From Hymenobacter negativus (lineage in GTDB: Bacteria; Bacteroidota; Bacteroidia; Cytophagales; Hymenobacteraceae): a stretch of 64,000 bases of DNA. Position 1 is the first letter of the stretch. Each line of letters starts with the position of its first letter. The position numbers and the translations under genes were made by a program. A model generated the notes under the pieces. The model did no database searches and was not told where the DNA came from. It worked only from the letters and a program-made list of their open reading frames with translations. Where the stretch lies: contig NZ_JAEDAE010000001.1 in assembly GCF_016056375.1 (NCBI RefSeq), forward strand, positions 372,001 to 436,000. The letters run 5' to 3'. This document shows positions 44,731 to 54,642 of this stretch, one piece after another.

Positions 44731-45399
44731 ATGATTCACACGGTAATCTTCGACATGGACGGCGTTATTATCGACACCGAGCCCATTCACCGCCACGCTT
44801 TCTTCACGCAGTTTGCCGAACTGGGTATTCCCGTTTCGGCCGCCGAGTATGCGACTTTTCTGGGCAAATCGACGCGCAACGTCTTCCAGCTGCTTAAGCA
44901 GAAATATGGCCTCAGGCAGGACGTGGAAGCCATGGTCATGCGCAAGCGCGAGTTGTTCAACCAGTCTTTTGACGAAGATGCCAGTCTCGACCTGCTGCCC
45001 GGCGTGCGGGTGCTCATCGAAGACCTGCGCCGCCACGACGTGCAGCTGGTAGTCGCATCTTCAGCCTCCAAAGCCACCATTGCCCGGGTGTTCGACCGTT
45101 TCGGACTGGGCGAGTACTTCGCCTACCGCATTAGCGGCGAAGACTTTGCCGAGTCCAAGCCCAACCCGGCCATCTTCCTGCGCGCCGCCGAACTGGCCGG
45201 AACCCCCGTCACCAAGTGCATCGTCATCGAAGACGCGGCCAACGGCGTAGCCGCGGCCAAGGCGGCCGGAATTTATTGCATCGCCTACCTCAGTCCCCAT
45301 TCCGAAGGCCAGGACCTGCACCAGGCCGACCGCATTATTCGGAGTTTCGATGAGTTGAGCGCGGTCAGCATTGAAGCCATTGTGCCGGTTAAAGCGTAG
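44731..45399 (+). CDS. HAD superfamily phosphatase (beta-phosphoglucomutase-like)
   Basis: A 222-residue HAD enzyme of subfamily IA. Motif I is VIFDMDGVIIDTEP (nucleophile and acid Asp), motif II lies in LVVASSASKATI, motif III is the Lys in AESKPNPAIFL, and motif IV is IVIEDAANGVAAAKAAG. The helical cap (residues 18-85) resembles phosphoglycolate phosphatase and beta-phosphoglucomutase. Substrate not predictable. Its stop codon directly abuts the stop of the convergent DUF4846 gene. Confidence 0.92.
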   Translation: MIHTVIFDMDGVIIDTEPIHRHAFFTQFAELGIPVSAAEYATFLGKSTRNVFQLLKQKYGLRQDVEAMVMRKRELFNQSFDEDASLDLLPGVRVLIEDLRRHDVQLVVASSASKATIARVFDRFGLGEYFAYRISGEDFAESKPNPAIFLRAAELAGTPVTKCIVIEDAANGVAAAKAAGIYCIAYLSPHSEGQDLHQADRIIRSFDELSAVSIEAIVPVKA

Positions 45400-46263
45400 C
45401 TATTCAAACCGCTTCAACTCCTCGCGGGCAAACGTCCACTCCGGCGTATCAAACTCGGCCCCGGCCGGCCCGGGTACGGCAAACCAGGCGCCGAGTGCCG
45501 GTGCATCAATATTGCGAAGCACGTGAATGCTCTGGGCCGGCATATAGCTCTGGGCCAGCAGCACATATTTCTGGTGCGAGGCCGGGTTCTCGGCCACATC
45601 AACTACCAGTACCGCGTGGCCGGGCGCGCCGCCGTGAATGAGCACGTCGCCGGGCTGCACCTGCGCCAGCGGCACCGGCCGCAGCTCCCGGCTCAGCGAC
45701 TTCGTGCCCGCGTACCCGAACGTGGGCACCAGGTAGCGGACCAGCGCCGCGTGGGTGGGCGCTTCGGCGGGCCGGGTTGCTGGTAGCACCTCCTCGTTGG
45801 CTACCCGAAACGTGCGCCCGGCCACAAAGTCCGAAAACCAGAAATCATAGCCCGTGGTGAGGTGAAAATGCACCTTGTTCGGGTCGTGGCTAAAACCGTA
45901 TTCGGCCCGCAGCCTAATCACGGCATCGGCGCACTGCTGCAAATCCTGGGGCGGCACGTCGATGTTGACCACCGCCGCCACCACGTCTTGCCGGTCCTTT
46001 AGCTGGCCGTTGTAGAGGCGGGCTTTGGTACCAGCCGGCTTCAGGGGCAGCCAGCGGAGCCACTCGCCCCACGAGCTGGCGGCCACGGGCACTCGTTGGC
46101 AGCCGGCGGGAGGCAAAAAGCGGGTCGCCAAAGTCTGGCCGACCGGGACCCATGCCTCCAGCCACGGGTAAGCAAGGTCAACCGGACGTCCCTCGGGTCC
46201 GGGCGACGCACTCACGAGAATTAAGGACAACGCAACCGGAAGCAACAGGCGACTAAACAGCAT
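45400..46263 (-). CDS. DUF4846 exported protein
   Basis: A 287-residue exported protein (hydrophobic start LFSRLLLPVALSLILVSAS). The region YNGQLKDRQDVVAAVVNIDVPPQDLQQCADAVIRLRAEY, then HFHLTTGYDFWFSDF and PGDVLIHGGAPGHAVLVVDV, matches the DUF4846 family, which has some resemblance to NlpC/P60-type folds. The GGAPGHAVLVVDVA segment is like the His motif of NlpC/P60 or CHAP enzymes, but the Cys partner is not obvious. Function unknown. Confidence 0.82.
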   Translation of the reverse strand: MLFSRLLLPVALSLILVSASPGPEGRPVDLAYPWLEAWVPVGQTLATRFLPPAGCQRVPVAASSWGEWLRWLPLKPAGTKARLYNGQLKDRQDVVAAVVNIDVPPQDLQQCADAVIRLRAEYGFSHDPNKVHFHLTTGYDFWFSDFVAGRTFRVANEEVLPATRPAEAPTHAALVRYLVPTFGYAGTKSLSRELRPVPLAQVQPGDVLIHGGAPGHAVLVVDVAENPASHQKYVLLAQSYMPAQSIHVLRNIDAPALGAWFAVPGPAGAEFDTPEWTFAREELKRFE

Positions 46264-46275
46264 AAGCGAAAACCC

Positions 46276-46303
46276 AAAAAAGCCCGCGAAGTGCGGGCTT
46301 TTT
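46276..46303 (-). terminator. topA terminator
   Basis: An AAAAAGCCCGC stem pairs with GCGGGCTTTTT across a 4-5-base loop, with a T run on the minus strand, about 30 bases after the topA stop. Confidence 0.85.
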
Positions 46304-46331
46304 GGACGGTCTGAACGCCAGGGCGCAAAAA

Positions 46332-48824
46332 TTATTTTGCCTTAGCAGCGGGCTTTTTAGCGGTGGCAGTTTTCGTGGCCGGCTTCTTGGCAGCAGGCTT
46401 CTTTTTGGCCGCTGGTTTTTTAGCGGTGGCCTTGGCGGTTTTTTTAGCCGGCGCATCCGCGTCTTTCTCCTCCTTGGCGGGAGCAGCTTTTTTGCCGAAT
46501 CGGCCACCTTTGGGCTTTTCGGGCGTGGCATCGGCCAGCTCGATGCAGCGCTCCAGCGTGAGTTCGGTAGGCTCTTCGCCCTTGGGAATCTTCACGTTCT
46601 TCTTGCCCGCCACGATGTAAGGACCGAAACGGCCGTTCAGCACCTGAATATCGGGGTTTTCGGGGAAGCTTTTGATGAGGCGCTCGGCGTCGGTTTTGCG
46701 CTTGTTCTCAATCAGGGCCACGGCTTCTTCGGCCGTGATGGTGTGCGGGTCCTGCTCCTTGGTAAGAGAGAAGAACTTGCTGTCGTGGCGGATATAAGGA
46801 CCGAAACGGCCCAGCGCGGCCGTCATGGCCTTATCCTCGAACTCGCCCACCACACGCGGCAGCTTGAATAACTCCAGCGCGTCTTCGAGCGTGATGCTTT
46901 CAATGAACTGTCCCTTGCGCAGGTTGGCGTAGGCCGGTTTGGTTTCGCCTTCGGTGTCGCCCAGGGCCACGTAGGGGCCGTATTTACCCAGGCGGGCCGA
47001 GATACGCTCGCCGGTTTCGGGGTGCACGCCCAGCTCGCGGGTGCCGCCCACGGTGCTGCGGTCGATGTCCTGCCCGGCCTCAATAGTCGCGTGGAACTTG
47101 CCGTAGAAACCCGTCAGCATCTGCGTCCAGTTTTCGTGGCCGTTGGCAATCTGGTCGAACTCGTCCTCCACCTTAGCCGTGAACTGGTAGTCCACAATCA
47201 CCGGAAAGTGCGCCACCAGAAAGTCGTTCACCACCATGGCCGTATCGGTGGGAAACAGCTTGGCTTTCTCAGCGCCGTAGTTCTCGGTTTTTACTTCGGT
47301 CTGCACCGCGTTGCCGTCCAGCGTCAACACGTGGAATTTGCGCTCCTTGCCCTCCCGCGAATCCTTCTCTACATAGCCGCGCTTCTGCACGGTGCTGATG
47401 GTCGGGGCGTAAGTTGAAGGCCGGCCAATGCCCATTTCCTCCAGCTTTTTCACCAGCGAAGCCTCGGTGTAGCGCGCCGGCGGCGACGAAAACCGCTCCG
47501 TGGCGCTCAGGCGCTGCAAGGGCAGGTTCTGGCCCACGCTCAGTGGCGGCAGGCCGCGCGAGAAGCTGCTTTCGCCGTCTTTGGCGTCGTCCTCTTCCTC
47601 CTCGTCCTTGCTCTCGGCATACACTTTCAGGAAGCCCTCGAAGGTAATCACCTCGCCGCTGGCCGTTAGTGTTACGCCCGGCTGGGTGCTGATGCCGATA
47701 ACCGCCGTGGTGCGCTCAATCACCGCCTCCGCCATTTGCGAAGCCATGGCCCGCTTGCGGATGAGGTCGTACAGCCGCTGTTCCGACGCATCCGAGCCCG
47801 CTTTCACCGCGCTGAAATCCGTGGGGCGAATGGCTTCGTGCGCCTCCTGGGCCGAGGCCGACTTGGTTTTGAATGTGCGCGTGTGGTGGTATTCGGCCCC
47901 ATAAGCTGCCGTGATGGCCGCCTGTGCGCCCGCCAGTGCTTCCTGACTCAGGTTCACCGAGTCTGTGCGCATGTAGCTGATTTTACCGGCTTCGTACAGT
48001 TTCTGCGCCACGCTCATTGTCTGCGCCACCGAGAAGCCCAGCTTGCGCGAAGCTTCCTGCTGCAGCGTGGACGTGGTAAATGGCGCGGCCGGGCTGCGCT
48101 TGCCGGGCTTCTTATCCAGGCTCTCAATCTGGTACGACGCCCCCACGCAACGCTGCAAAAAGGCCTCGGCTTCTTCGCGCGTCTTATAACGAGTGGGCAG
48201 CTCGGCCTCCAGCATGGCCCCGCGGCCGGCATCAAAGCGGGCCACAACGCGGTAGGCGCTTGCCCGCAAAAACTGGCTGATTTCGCGCTCCCGCTCCACC
48301 ACCAGCCGCACGGCCACGCTCTGCACACGGCCAGCGCTCAGGCCGGGCTTCACCTTTTTCCAGAGCACCGGGCTCAGTTCAAAGCCCACGAGGCGGTCGA
48401 GCACGCGGCGGGCCTGCTGGGCATTCACCAGGTCCTGGTTCACCGTGCGCGGGTCGGCAATAGCACCCAGAATGGCGTTTTTGGTGATTTCGCGGAATAC
48501 GATGCGCTTGGTTTTGGCTTCGGGCAGGTTCAGCGTTTCGGCCAGGTGCCACGAGATGGCTTCGCCCTCGCGGTCATCGTCACTCGCCAACCAGACGGTT
48601 TCGGCTTCCTTCGAAAGTTTTTTTAGCTGCGCGATGAGCTCGCGCTTGTCGGCCGAAACCACATAGGTGGGCTTGAAACCGTTGGCAATATCGATGGCAT
48701 TGTTGTCCTTCGGCAAGTCGCGGACGTGGCCGTAGCTGGAACGCACCACGAAATCCTGGCCGAGGTAGCCTTCAATGGTTTTCGCCTTGGCCGGCGACTC
48801 GACGATAACTAAATTCTTGACCAT
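46332..48824 (-). CDS. topA: DNA topoisomerase I
   Basis: An 830-residue type IA topoisomerase. TOPRIM signatures are NLVIVESPAKAKTIEGYLG and VWLASDDDREGEAISWHLAE; the catalytic Tyr is in EAGKISYMRTDSVNLSQEAL. C-terminal repeats of the topoisomerase C-terminal beta domain follow (ARLGKYGPYVALGD, AALGRFGPYIRHD, NGRFGPYIVAGKKNVKIPKG), and the last 50 residues are Lys/Ala/Pro rich, a tail that may bind DNA non-specifically. It relaxes negative supercoils. Confidence 0.95.
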   Translation of the reverse strand: MVKNLVIVESPAKAKTIEGYLGQDFVVRSSYGHVRDLPKDNNAIDIANGFKPTYVVSADKRELIAQLKKLSKEAETVWLASDDDREGEAISWHLAETLNLPEAKTKRIVFREITKNAILGAIADPRTVNQDLVNAQQARRVLDRLVGFELSPVLWKKVKPGLSAGRVQSVAVRLVVEREREISQFLRASAYRVVARFDAGRGAMLEAELPTRYKTREEAEAFLQRCVGASYQIESLDKKPGKRSPAAPFTTSTLQQEASRKLGFSVAQTMSVAQKLYEAGKISYMRTDSVNLSQEALAGAQAAITAAYGAEYHHTRTFKTKSASAQEAHEAIRPTDFSAVKAGSDASEQRLYDLIRKRAMASQMAEAVIERTTAVIGISTQPGVTLTASGEVITFEGFLKVYAESKDEEEEDDAKDGESSFSRGLPPLSVGQNLPLQRLSATERFSSPPARYTEASLVKKLEEMGIGRPSTYAPTISTVQKRGYVEKDSREGKERKFHVLTLDGNAVQTEVKTENYGAEKAKLFPTDTAMVVNDFLVAHFPVIVDYQFTAKVEDEFDQIANGHENWTQMLTGFYGKFHATIEAGQDIDRSTVGGTRELGVHPETGERISARLGKYGPYVALGDTEGETKPAYANLRKGQFIESITLEDALELFKLPRVVGEFEDKAMTAALGRFGPYIRHDSKFFSLTKEQDPHTITAEEAVALIENKRKTDAERLIKSFPENPDIQVLNGRFGPYIVAGKKNVKIPKGEEPTELTLERCIELADATPEKPKGGRFGKKAAPAKEEKDADAPAKKTAKATAKKPAAKKKPAAKKPATKTATAKKPAAKAK

Positions 48825-49022
48825 GTGGGCGGGTAAGGGGTGCGGCAGTAGGAGAGGGGTAACTGTGAAGGTGAAACGACCAGCTGCGACGAAAAGTTAA
48901 AATTGGCCGCAAAGATGCCGCTTAAATCTTAGCAGCCGCATCCGGTAGCAATAATCCGGCCGGAGCCGCGCCTCGGGAACGAGTCAGCAGCCCGGCGGGT
49001 TCAGCGCCGTACCGGGCGGGGT

Positions 49023-49030
49023 TATCTTTG
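49023..49030 (+). promoter_or_regulatory. Candidate -7 element of the chemosensory operon
   Basis: TATCTTTG followed by C fits TAnnTTTG and lies 78 bases before the receptor start in the divergent topA-receptor spacer. No clear -33 TTG is visible. Confidence 0.45.
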
Positions 49031-49107
49031 CTTATTCGCGGCTAACCCCCGTACTTCGCCCTCCCGATTAGCTTTCCCCTTCCTGAATCGATTCCCATAC
49101 TATTAAT

Positions 49108-52100
49108 ATGGCTTCCCCCCAGAATCCGCGACCCAAGGCTCGGCGTGCCGCTGCAACTCCTACGGATGTCATTGACGGCGCAACGCCGGACGCCGGCGCT
49201 GTTTCAGCGCTCGACGTGGTGCGCACCAACAACGACCTGACCCGCAAGAAGGGCGGCTCGCGCGGCTCCGTCGACACCCAGGACCCGGGCTACGTAAACG
49301 ACCAGCTCAATCGGGTGCTTTACGCGCTTGATGCCTTTAAGAAGGGCGACGTGTCGGTGCGGCTCACCAAGCAGAACGACGACATTTTCGCCGAAATCGC
49401 GGAAGCCTACAACTCGATGGTGGACATGATTGCCGGGGTAGGGGGCGAGGTGTCGCGCATCTCGAAAGTGGCCGGGGTGGAAGGCAACCTGAAAGCTCGG
49501 GCCTCGGCCGATAGCGCTGCCGGCTTCTGGCGCGACATGGTAAACAACATCAACGGCCTGGTGGACAGCATCGCCGTGCCAGTGTTGGAAGTGGGCAAGG
49601 TACTGAAGAACATCAGCCGCGGCAATCTGGACGAAAGCTTCCAGATTCCGGTATCGGGCGACTTTAAGTTGATGGCCGAAACTATCAACAAAACGATTGA
49701 CAACTTGAACATCTTCGCCGGCGAGGTAACCCGCGTGGCGCAAGAGGTAGGCACCGAAGGGAAGCTCGGTGGCCAGGCTTCGGTGCCCAACGTGGGCGGC
49801 ATCTGGAAAGACCTGACCGACAACGTAAACAACATGGCCTCGAACCTCACCGTGCAGGTACGAGACATCGCCAACGTGGCAACTGCGGTAGCTAAAGGCG
49901 ACTTGTCGCAAAAGATTACCGTTGATGTAAAAGGCGAATTCCTGCAGCTGAAGCAGAACCTGAACCAGATGGTAGACTCGCTGAACCTGTTTGCCGGCGA
50001 GGTAACCCGCGTGGCGCAGGAAGTGGGTACGGAAGGAAAACTCGGCGGCCAGGCCAGCGTGCCGAACGTGGCCGGCGTGTGGAAGGACCTGACGGATAAC
50101 GTAAACAACATGGCCAGCAACCTGACTTCTCAGGTGCGGGACATTGCCAACGTAGCAACGGCCGTAGCTAAAGGCGACTTGAGCCAGAAAGTAACCGTCG
50201 ATGTAAAAGGCGAGCTGCTCCAGCTGAAGCAGAACCTGAACCAGATGGTGGACTCGCTGAACCTGTTTGCCGGCGAGGTAACCCGCGTGGCGCAGGAAGT
50301 AGGCACCGAAGGCCGCCTCGGCGGCCAGGCCTCGGTACCCAGCGTGGCCGGTGTGTGGAAAGACCTGACGGACAACGTAAACTACATGGCTAGTAACCTG
50401 ACTAGTCAGGTACGAGACATTGCCAACGTAGCCACGGCCGTAGCTAAAGGTGACCTGACGCAGACGGTTACCGTTGATGTAAAAGGCGAATTCCTGCAGC
50501 TGAAGCAGAACCTGAACCAGATGGTGGCGTCCCTCAACCTGTTTGCCGGCGAGGTAACCCGCGTGGCCCAGGAGGTGGGAACTGAAGGTAAACTCGGCGG
50601 CCAGGCCAGCGTACCAAACGTGGCCGGTGTGTGGAAAGCCCTCACCGACAACGTAAACGACATGGCCGCAGCTCTTACCTCGCAGGTACGGGACATTGCC
50701 AACGTGGCCACGGCCGTAGCCCGCGGCGACTTGAGCCAGAAGATGACGGTAAACGTGAAGGGCGAAATCCTGGAGCTGAAGAACATCCTCAACCAGATGG
50801 TGGACTCGCTCAACATCTTTGGCGACGAAGTAACCCGCGTGGCCCGCGAAGTAGGTACCGAAGGCAAACTCGGCGGCCAGGCCGTAGTGCCCCGCGTAGG
50901 CGGCACCTGGAAAGAGCTGACCGACAACGTGAACACGATGGCCTCGAACTTGACCAGTCAGGTACGAGACATTGCCAACGTAGCAACCGCCGTATCGAAA
51001 GGTGACCTTTCGCAGAAAATCACGGTAGATGTAAAAGGCGAGCTGCTGGACCTGAAGGACAACCTGAACCAAATGGTGGACTCGCTCAACATCTTCGCCG
51101 GCGAGGTAACCCGCGTGGCCCGCGAAGTGGGCACGGAGGGTATCCTCGGCGGTCAGGCCAACGTGCCGAAAGTCTCGGGTACCTGGAAGGATTTGACGGA
51201 CAACGTGAACACGATGGCCAGCAACCTGACTTCGCAGATGCGGGACATTGCCAACGTAGCAACGGCCGTAGCCAAAGGCGACCTTTCGCAGAAAATCACG
51301 GTTAACGTGCGCGGCGAGCTGCTCCAGTTGAAGGAAAACCTCAACGAAATGGTGGACTCGCTCAACATCTTCGGTGACGAAGTAACCCGCGTGGCCCGCG
51401 AAGTAGGTACCGAAGGCAAACTCGGCGGCCAAGCCAAAGTGCCCAACGTGCGCGGCACCTGGAAAGACCTGACGGACAACGTAAACACGATGGCCAGCAA
51501 CCTGACTTCTCAGGTGCGGGACATTGCCAACGTGGCCACCGCCGTATCGCGCGGCGACCTGAGCCAGAAGGTATCGGTAAACGTCAATGGCGAGCTGTTG
51601 GACCTGAAGGACAACTTGAACCAGATGGTGGACTCCCTGAACATCTTCGCCGGCGAGGTAACCCGTGTGGCGCAGGAAGTAGGTACCGAAGGCAAACTGG
51701 GTGGCCAGGCCAGTGTGCCGAACGTGGCCGGCGTGTGGAAGGAACTGACCGACAACGTAAACTACATGGCCTCCAACCTCACCACGCAGGTGCGGGGCAT
51801 CGTGAAAGTTGTGACGGCGGTATCGAAGGGTGACTTGACGCAGAAGCTGACGCTGCAAGCCAAAGGCGAAGTGGCCGACCTGGCCGACACCATCAACAGC
51901 ATGGTGGATGACCTAAACCGCCTCGCCGTCGAAGTTAGCCGCGTGGCGAAAGTAGCCGGTGTGGAAGGCAAACTGACCGAGCGCGCCACGGTAGGCGGCG
52001 TGTCGGGTAGCTGGAAAGAATTGGTGGATACGCTCAACGCCCTGCTCGAATCCATCGCCTCGCCGGTGCTGGAAGTGGCCCGCGTGGTGCGCGCCATCTC

Positions 52101-53505
52101 GGAAGGCGACCTGACTCAGCGCGTAGACGTGCCGACCACGGGCGACATTCTGGCCATGGCCGACGCCCTGAACCTTGCCGTCGAAAACCTGAACGAGCTG
52201 CTCGGCGAAATCAACGACTCGTCGCAGATTGTGGGTACTTCTTCGGAAGAAATGGCTGGCAAAGGACAGGAAATGAGCCGCGTAACCGTCGATGTGGCCC
52301 TGGCCATGCAGCAGATGGCCGAAGGTGCTCAGAACCAGGCTTTGAAAACCGACCAGGCCTTTAAGCTGATTGAAGAAATCATGCAGGCCACCAAGGAAAC
52401 GGCCAACAAGGCCGACGTCGTGAACAAATCGGCAATCTTGGGTGAGCAAACCTCGCAGCTCGGTCTGAAAACGGTGGCCGAAGTGGTGAAAAACATGGAA
52501 GAGATATCCAGCGCCGCTTCGCAAACTTCACGCACTATCGAAGTATTGAGCACCCGTTCGGGCGAAATTAGCAAGTCGCTGGGCGTAATCACAGACATCG
52601 CCTCGCAAACCAACCTGCTGGCTCTGAACGCCGCCATCGAAGCAGCCCGCGCCGGGGAAGCCGGCCGTGGTTTCGCCGTAGTAGCCGAGGAAATCCGGAA
52701 GCTGGCTGAAAGCTCCCGCCGTTCGGCCAACGAAATTGCCACGCTGGTTGACGACGTGAAAAAGGATACGACCACGGCAGCCACGGCTATTTCGACCATG
52801 GAAAACCGCGTATTGAAAGGCAAGAACGCCACGTTCGAAGCCAGCTCGGCCTTTAAAAACATTGCCACCAGTTCAGGCGAAACGCTCCGCACCTCGCGCG
52901 ACATTCTCACGGCTACCGAGGTACAGAAAACTTCGATTGGCGACGTGGTGAAGTACGTGGAAGAAGTGGTAGCCATTGCTGAGCAAACGGCTACCGGCAC
53001 GCAGCAGGTAGCCGGCACAGCTAAGCAACTATCGACGGCCATGCAGGAGCTGACCACCAGCTCGCAGCGCCTCACCGACATTGCCGACGACCTCCAGGCC
53101 GGCCTCGAAACCTTCCAGCTCAGTTCCTACGAGCCGGAGCCCGAGCCGGAGCCTGTGCGCCGTGGTGCCCGCGATACGTACCGCGCCCGCGAATCGTACG
53201 ACGCCGCGCCACAAGCGCAGAATGGCATGGCCGCCCGCCGCGCCCAGAGCCGTAGCGATGCCGCGCCAGTTGCCGCTGAAACCGGCCGGCAGTCCAATCC
53301 CCGCCGTGCCCGTGCCGAAGTCGCAGTGCCCGCCGCAGCGCCAGCTCCTGCCCGCCGCGAGCGCCCGGCACGGGCGCAGGCAGCCCAGGCGGAAAAGCCT
53401 CAGCCCGAGGCTGCTGTTAATGGCAAAGCTGCAAAAAATGGTCAGGTTGCGAAAAACGGCCAGGCCAACAAAGCTGCGGTAAAGTCTAAAGCGAAAGCCA
53501 AATAA
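49108..53505 (+). CDS. Soluble poly-HAMP methyl-accepting chemotaxis protein
   Basis: A 1465-residue protein with no membrane segment. Residues 60-200 hold a first diverged HAMP stretch. Residues 201-936 are eight near-identical 92-residue units, each starting N-x-F-(A/G)-(G/D)-E-V-T-R-V-A and containing two HAMP-type half repeats ([11 protein letters not shown]..., then [11 protein letters not shown]...GDLSQKITV). A ninth diverged unit covers 937-1030. The MCP coiled coil follows (1040-1335) with its hairpin tip [20 protein letters not shown] and [17 protein letters not shown] (1161-1204). The tail (1340-1465) is Ala/Pro then Lys-rich. The unit type is the one known from fungal Nik1/Os-1 kinases. 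It is the first gene of a cheW-cheY-cheA-cheC operon. Signal unknown, cytoplasmic. Confidence 0.93.
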   Translation: MASPQNPRPKARRAAATPTDVIDGATPDAGAVSALDVVRTNNDLTRKKGGSRGSVDTQDPGYVNDQLNRVLYALDAFKKGDVSVRLTKQNDDIFAEIAEAYNSMVDMIAGVGGEVSRISKVAGVEGNLKARASADSAAGFWRDMVNNINGLVDSIAVPVLEVGKVLKNISRGNLDESFQIPVSGDFKLMAETINKTIDNLNIFAGEVTRVAQEVGTEGKLGGQASVPNVGGIWKDLTDNVNNMASNLTVQVRDIANVATAVAKGDLSQKITVDVKGEFLQLKQNLNQMVDSLNLFAGEVTRVAQEVGTEGKLGGQASVPNVAGVWKDLTDNVNNMASNLTSQVRDIANVATAVAKGDLSQKVTVDVKGELLQLKQNLNQMVDSLNLFAGEVTRVAQEVGTEGRLGGQASVPSVAGVWKDLTDNVNYMASNLTSQVRDIANVATAVAKGDLTQTVTVDVKGEFLQLKQNLNQMVASLNLFAGEVTRVAQEVGTEGKLGGQASVPNVAGVWKALTDNVNDMAAALTSQVRDIANVATAVARGDLSQKMTVNVKGEILELKNILNQMVDSLNIFGDEVTRVAREVGTEGKLGGQAVVPRVGGTWKELTDNVNTMASNLTSQVRDIANVATAVSKGDLSQKITVDVKGELLDLKDNLNQMVDSLNIFAGEVTRVAREVGTEGILGGQANVPKVSGTWKDLTDNVNTMASNLTSQMRDIANVATAVAKGDLSQKITVNVRGELLQLKENLNEMVDSLNIFGDEVTRVAREVGTEGKLGGQAKVPNVRGTWKDLTDNVNTMASNLTSQVRDIANVATAVSRGDLSQKVSVNVNGELLDLKDNLNQMVDSLNIFAGEVTRVAQEVGTEGKLGGQASVPNVAGVWKELTDNVNYMASNLTTQVRGIVKVVTAVSKGDLTQKLTLQAKGEVADLADTINSMVDDLNRLAVEVSRVAKVAGVEGKLTERATVGGVSGSWKELVDTLNALLESIASPVLEVARVVRAISEGDLTQRVDVPTTGDILAMADALNLAVENLNELLGEINDSSQIVGTSSEEMAGKGQEMSRVTVDVALAMQQMAEGAQNQALKTDQAFKLIEEIMQATKETANKADVVNKSAILGEQTSQLGLKTVAEVVKNMEEISSAASQTSRTIEVLSTRSGEISKSLGVITDIASQTNLLALNAAIEAARAGEAGRGFAVVAEEIRKLAESSRRSANEIATLVDDVKKDTTTAATAISTMENRVLKGKNATFEASSAFKNIATSSGETLRTSRDILTATEVQKTSIGDVVKYVEEVVAIAEQTATGTQQVAGTAKQLSTAMQELTTSSQRLTDIADDLQAGLETFQLSSYEPEPEPEPVRRGARDTYRARESYDAAPQAQNGMAARRAQSRSDAAPVAAETGRQSNPRRARAEVAVPAAAPAPARRERPARAQAAQAEKPQPEAAVNGKAAKNGQVAKNGQANKAAVKSKAKAK
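49708..51915 (+). repeat. Tandem 276-bp coding repeats (8 units)
   Basis: Eight consecutive 276-bp units start at 49708, 49984, 50260, 50536, 50812, 51088, 51364 and 51640. Each encodes one 92-residue poly-HAMP unit and the DNA is also highly similar. Units 4-7 alternate in the linker type (FGDEV versus FAGEV), suggesting duplication of two-unit blocks. Confidence 0.93.
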
Positions 53506-53546
53506 TTCTCAATCCATTCGTTTAGCCCTTTTTCGACTAATCCCGC

Positions 53547-54077
53547 ATGGCTGAGACTGAAATAACCGCTCCTATAGCCAAGACCGAACGCGCCAAGCCC
53601 GCCGAACTGGTGCAGCTTATCGTGTTCCGTCTGGGCGATGAGGATTACGGCATTCGCATCGAGCAGGTGAAGGAGGTGACCGTCACGCCCGACGTGGCGC
53701 GCATGCCCAAAACCCCGCCTTTCATCAAAGGAATTGCCAACCTGCGCGGCGATATTATTGCCATTCTGGACCTGGAAGAGCGGTTCCGGCTGCGGCCGGT
53801 TGGTCGGCCAATTCCTGAGCGCAGCTACACCATTGCCGTCGAAGCCGCCGATTACGTGCTGGGCCTGATGGTGCGCGAAGTACCGCGACCGTTCACCATG
53901 CCCCTGAGCCAGATTGAGCCGGCCCCCGAATTCGTGCAGGATTCCAGCACCCGCGACAAGTACCTCGAAGGCATTGCCAAACTGCCCGAAGGCGGCATCA
54001 TCATCGTGCTGGACATGCGCAAGCTTCTGACGCCAAGCGAAGTGATGCGCCTGCCGGGCAAAACGGCATCTTCGTAG
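53547..54077 (+). CDS. cheW: CheW coupling protein
   Basis: A 176-residue CheW with a 20-residue N-terminal extension. QLIVFRLGDEDYGIRIEQVKEV, PPFIKGIANLRGDIIAILDLEERF and YTIAVEAADYVLGLMVREV are the two half-barrels; the LRGDII region corresponds to the receptor-contact surface. The C-terminal segment DKYLEGIAKLPEGGIIIVLDMRKLL completes the fold. It would link the poly-HAMP receptor and CheA. It starts 41 bases after the receptor gene. Confidence 0.94.
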   Translation: MAETEITAPIAKTERAKPAELVQLIVFRLGDEDYGIRIEQVKEVTVTPDVARMPKTPPFIKGIANLRGDIIAILDLEERFRLRPVGRPIPERSYTIAVEAADYVLGLMVREVPRPFTMPLSQIEPAPEFVQDSSTRDKYLEGIAKLPEGGIIIVLDMRKLLTPSEVMRLPGKTASS

Positions 54078-54147
54078 CCCCGGCCCCGTACAAGGGTGGC
54101 CCGCAACATTGCTCGGCTACCCGTTAAATCTTACGTTCCCCAATTCC

Positions 54148-54534
54148 ATGAATAAGCGCATCCTCATCGTCGACGACTCCTTTTACATGCGTACGATGCT
54201 CAAAAACATGCTCACTGATGCCGGCTACGAAGTAGTGGGCGAGGCAGCAAACGGCGCACAAGCGGTGGAAATGGCCGCATCAACTTCCCCCGACCTCATT
54301 ACCCTCGACGTAATTCTGCCCGACAACACTGGCCTGGACGTGCTCAAAAGCCTCCGCCAGATTCAACCCACCGCCAAGGTGGTGATGTGTAGTGCAGTGG
54401 GCCAGGAGGTTATTGTGACCGAAGCCATTGAAAACGGTGCTTTGGCTTATATCGTAAAGCCGTTCTCGGAAGAGAAAGTGCTGGAAATTGTGGGTGCGGC
54501 GCTGCAAAACGACGCTTCTGAACAAGCTGCGTAA
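54148..54534 (+). CDS. cheY: CheY-like response regulator
   Basis: A 128-residue single receiver domain. The acidic pocket is D9-D10 (LIVDDSF), the phosphate-accepting Asp is D54 (TLDVILPD), the Ser/Thr switch is S82 (VVMCSAV) and the Lys is K104 (YIVKPF). No output domain, so it acts by protein contacts. The frame opens 13 codons earlier, but the domain begins at the ATG at 54148. Between cheW and cheA. Confidence 0.93.
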   Translation: MNKRILIVDDSFYMRTMLKNMLTDAGYEVVGEAANGAQAVEMAASTSPDLITLDVILPDNTGLDVLKSLRQIQPTAKVVMCSAVGQEVIVTEAIENGALAYIVKPFSEEKVLEIVGAALQNDASEQAA

Positions 54535-54642
54535 GGTGCTGCTGCGACAACATTCCGTTGCCCCACTACATCTCATCGGAAACGGTGGGATGTGTCTGTG
54601 CGCGCCGGAAAGTTGGTTTATCAACTCAATTTCTCAGGCCTG

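Noticed and set aside
49708..51915. CRISPR-like or satellite repeat array
   Set aside because: Units are 276 bp, in frame, and translate into repeated HAMP units of one protein; there are no short repeats with unique spacers.
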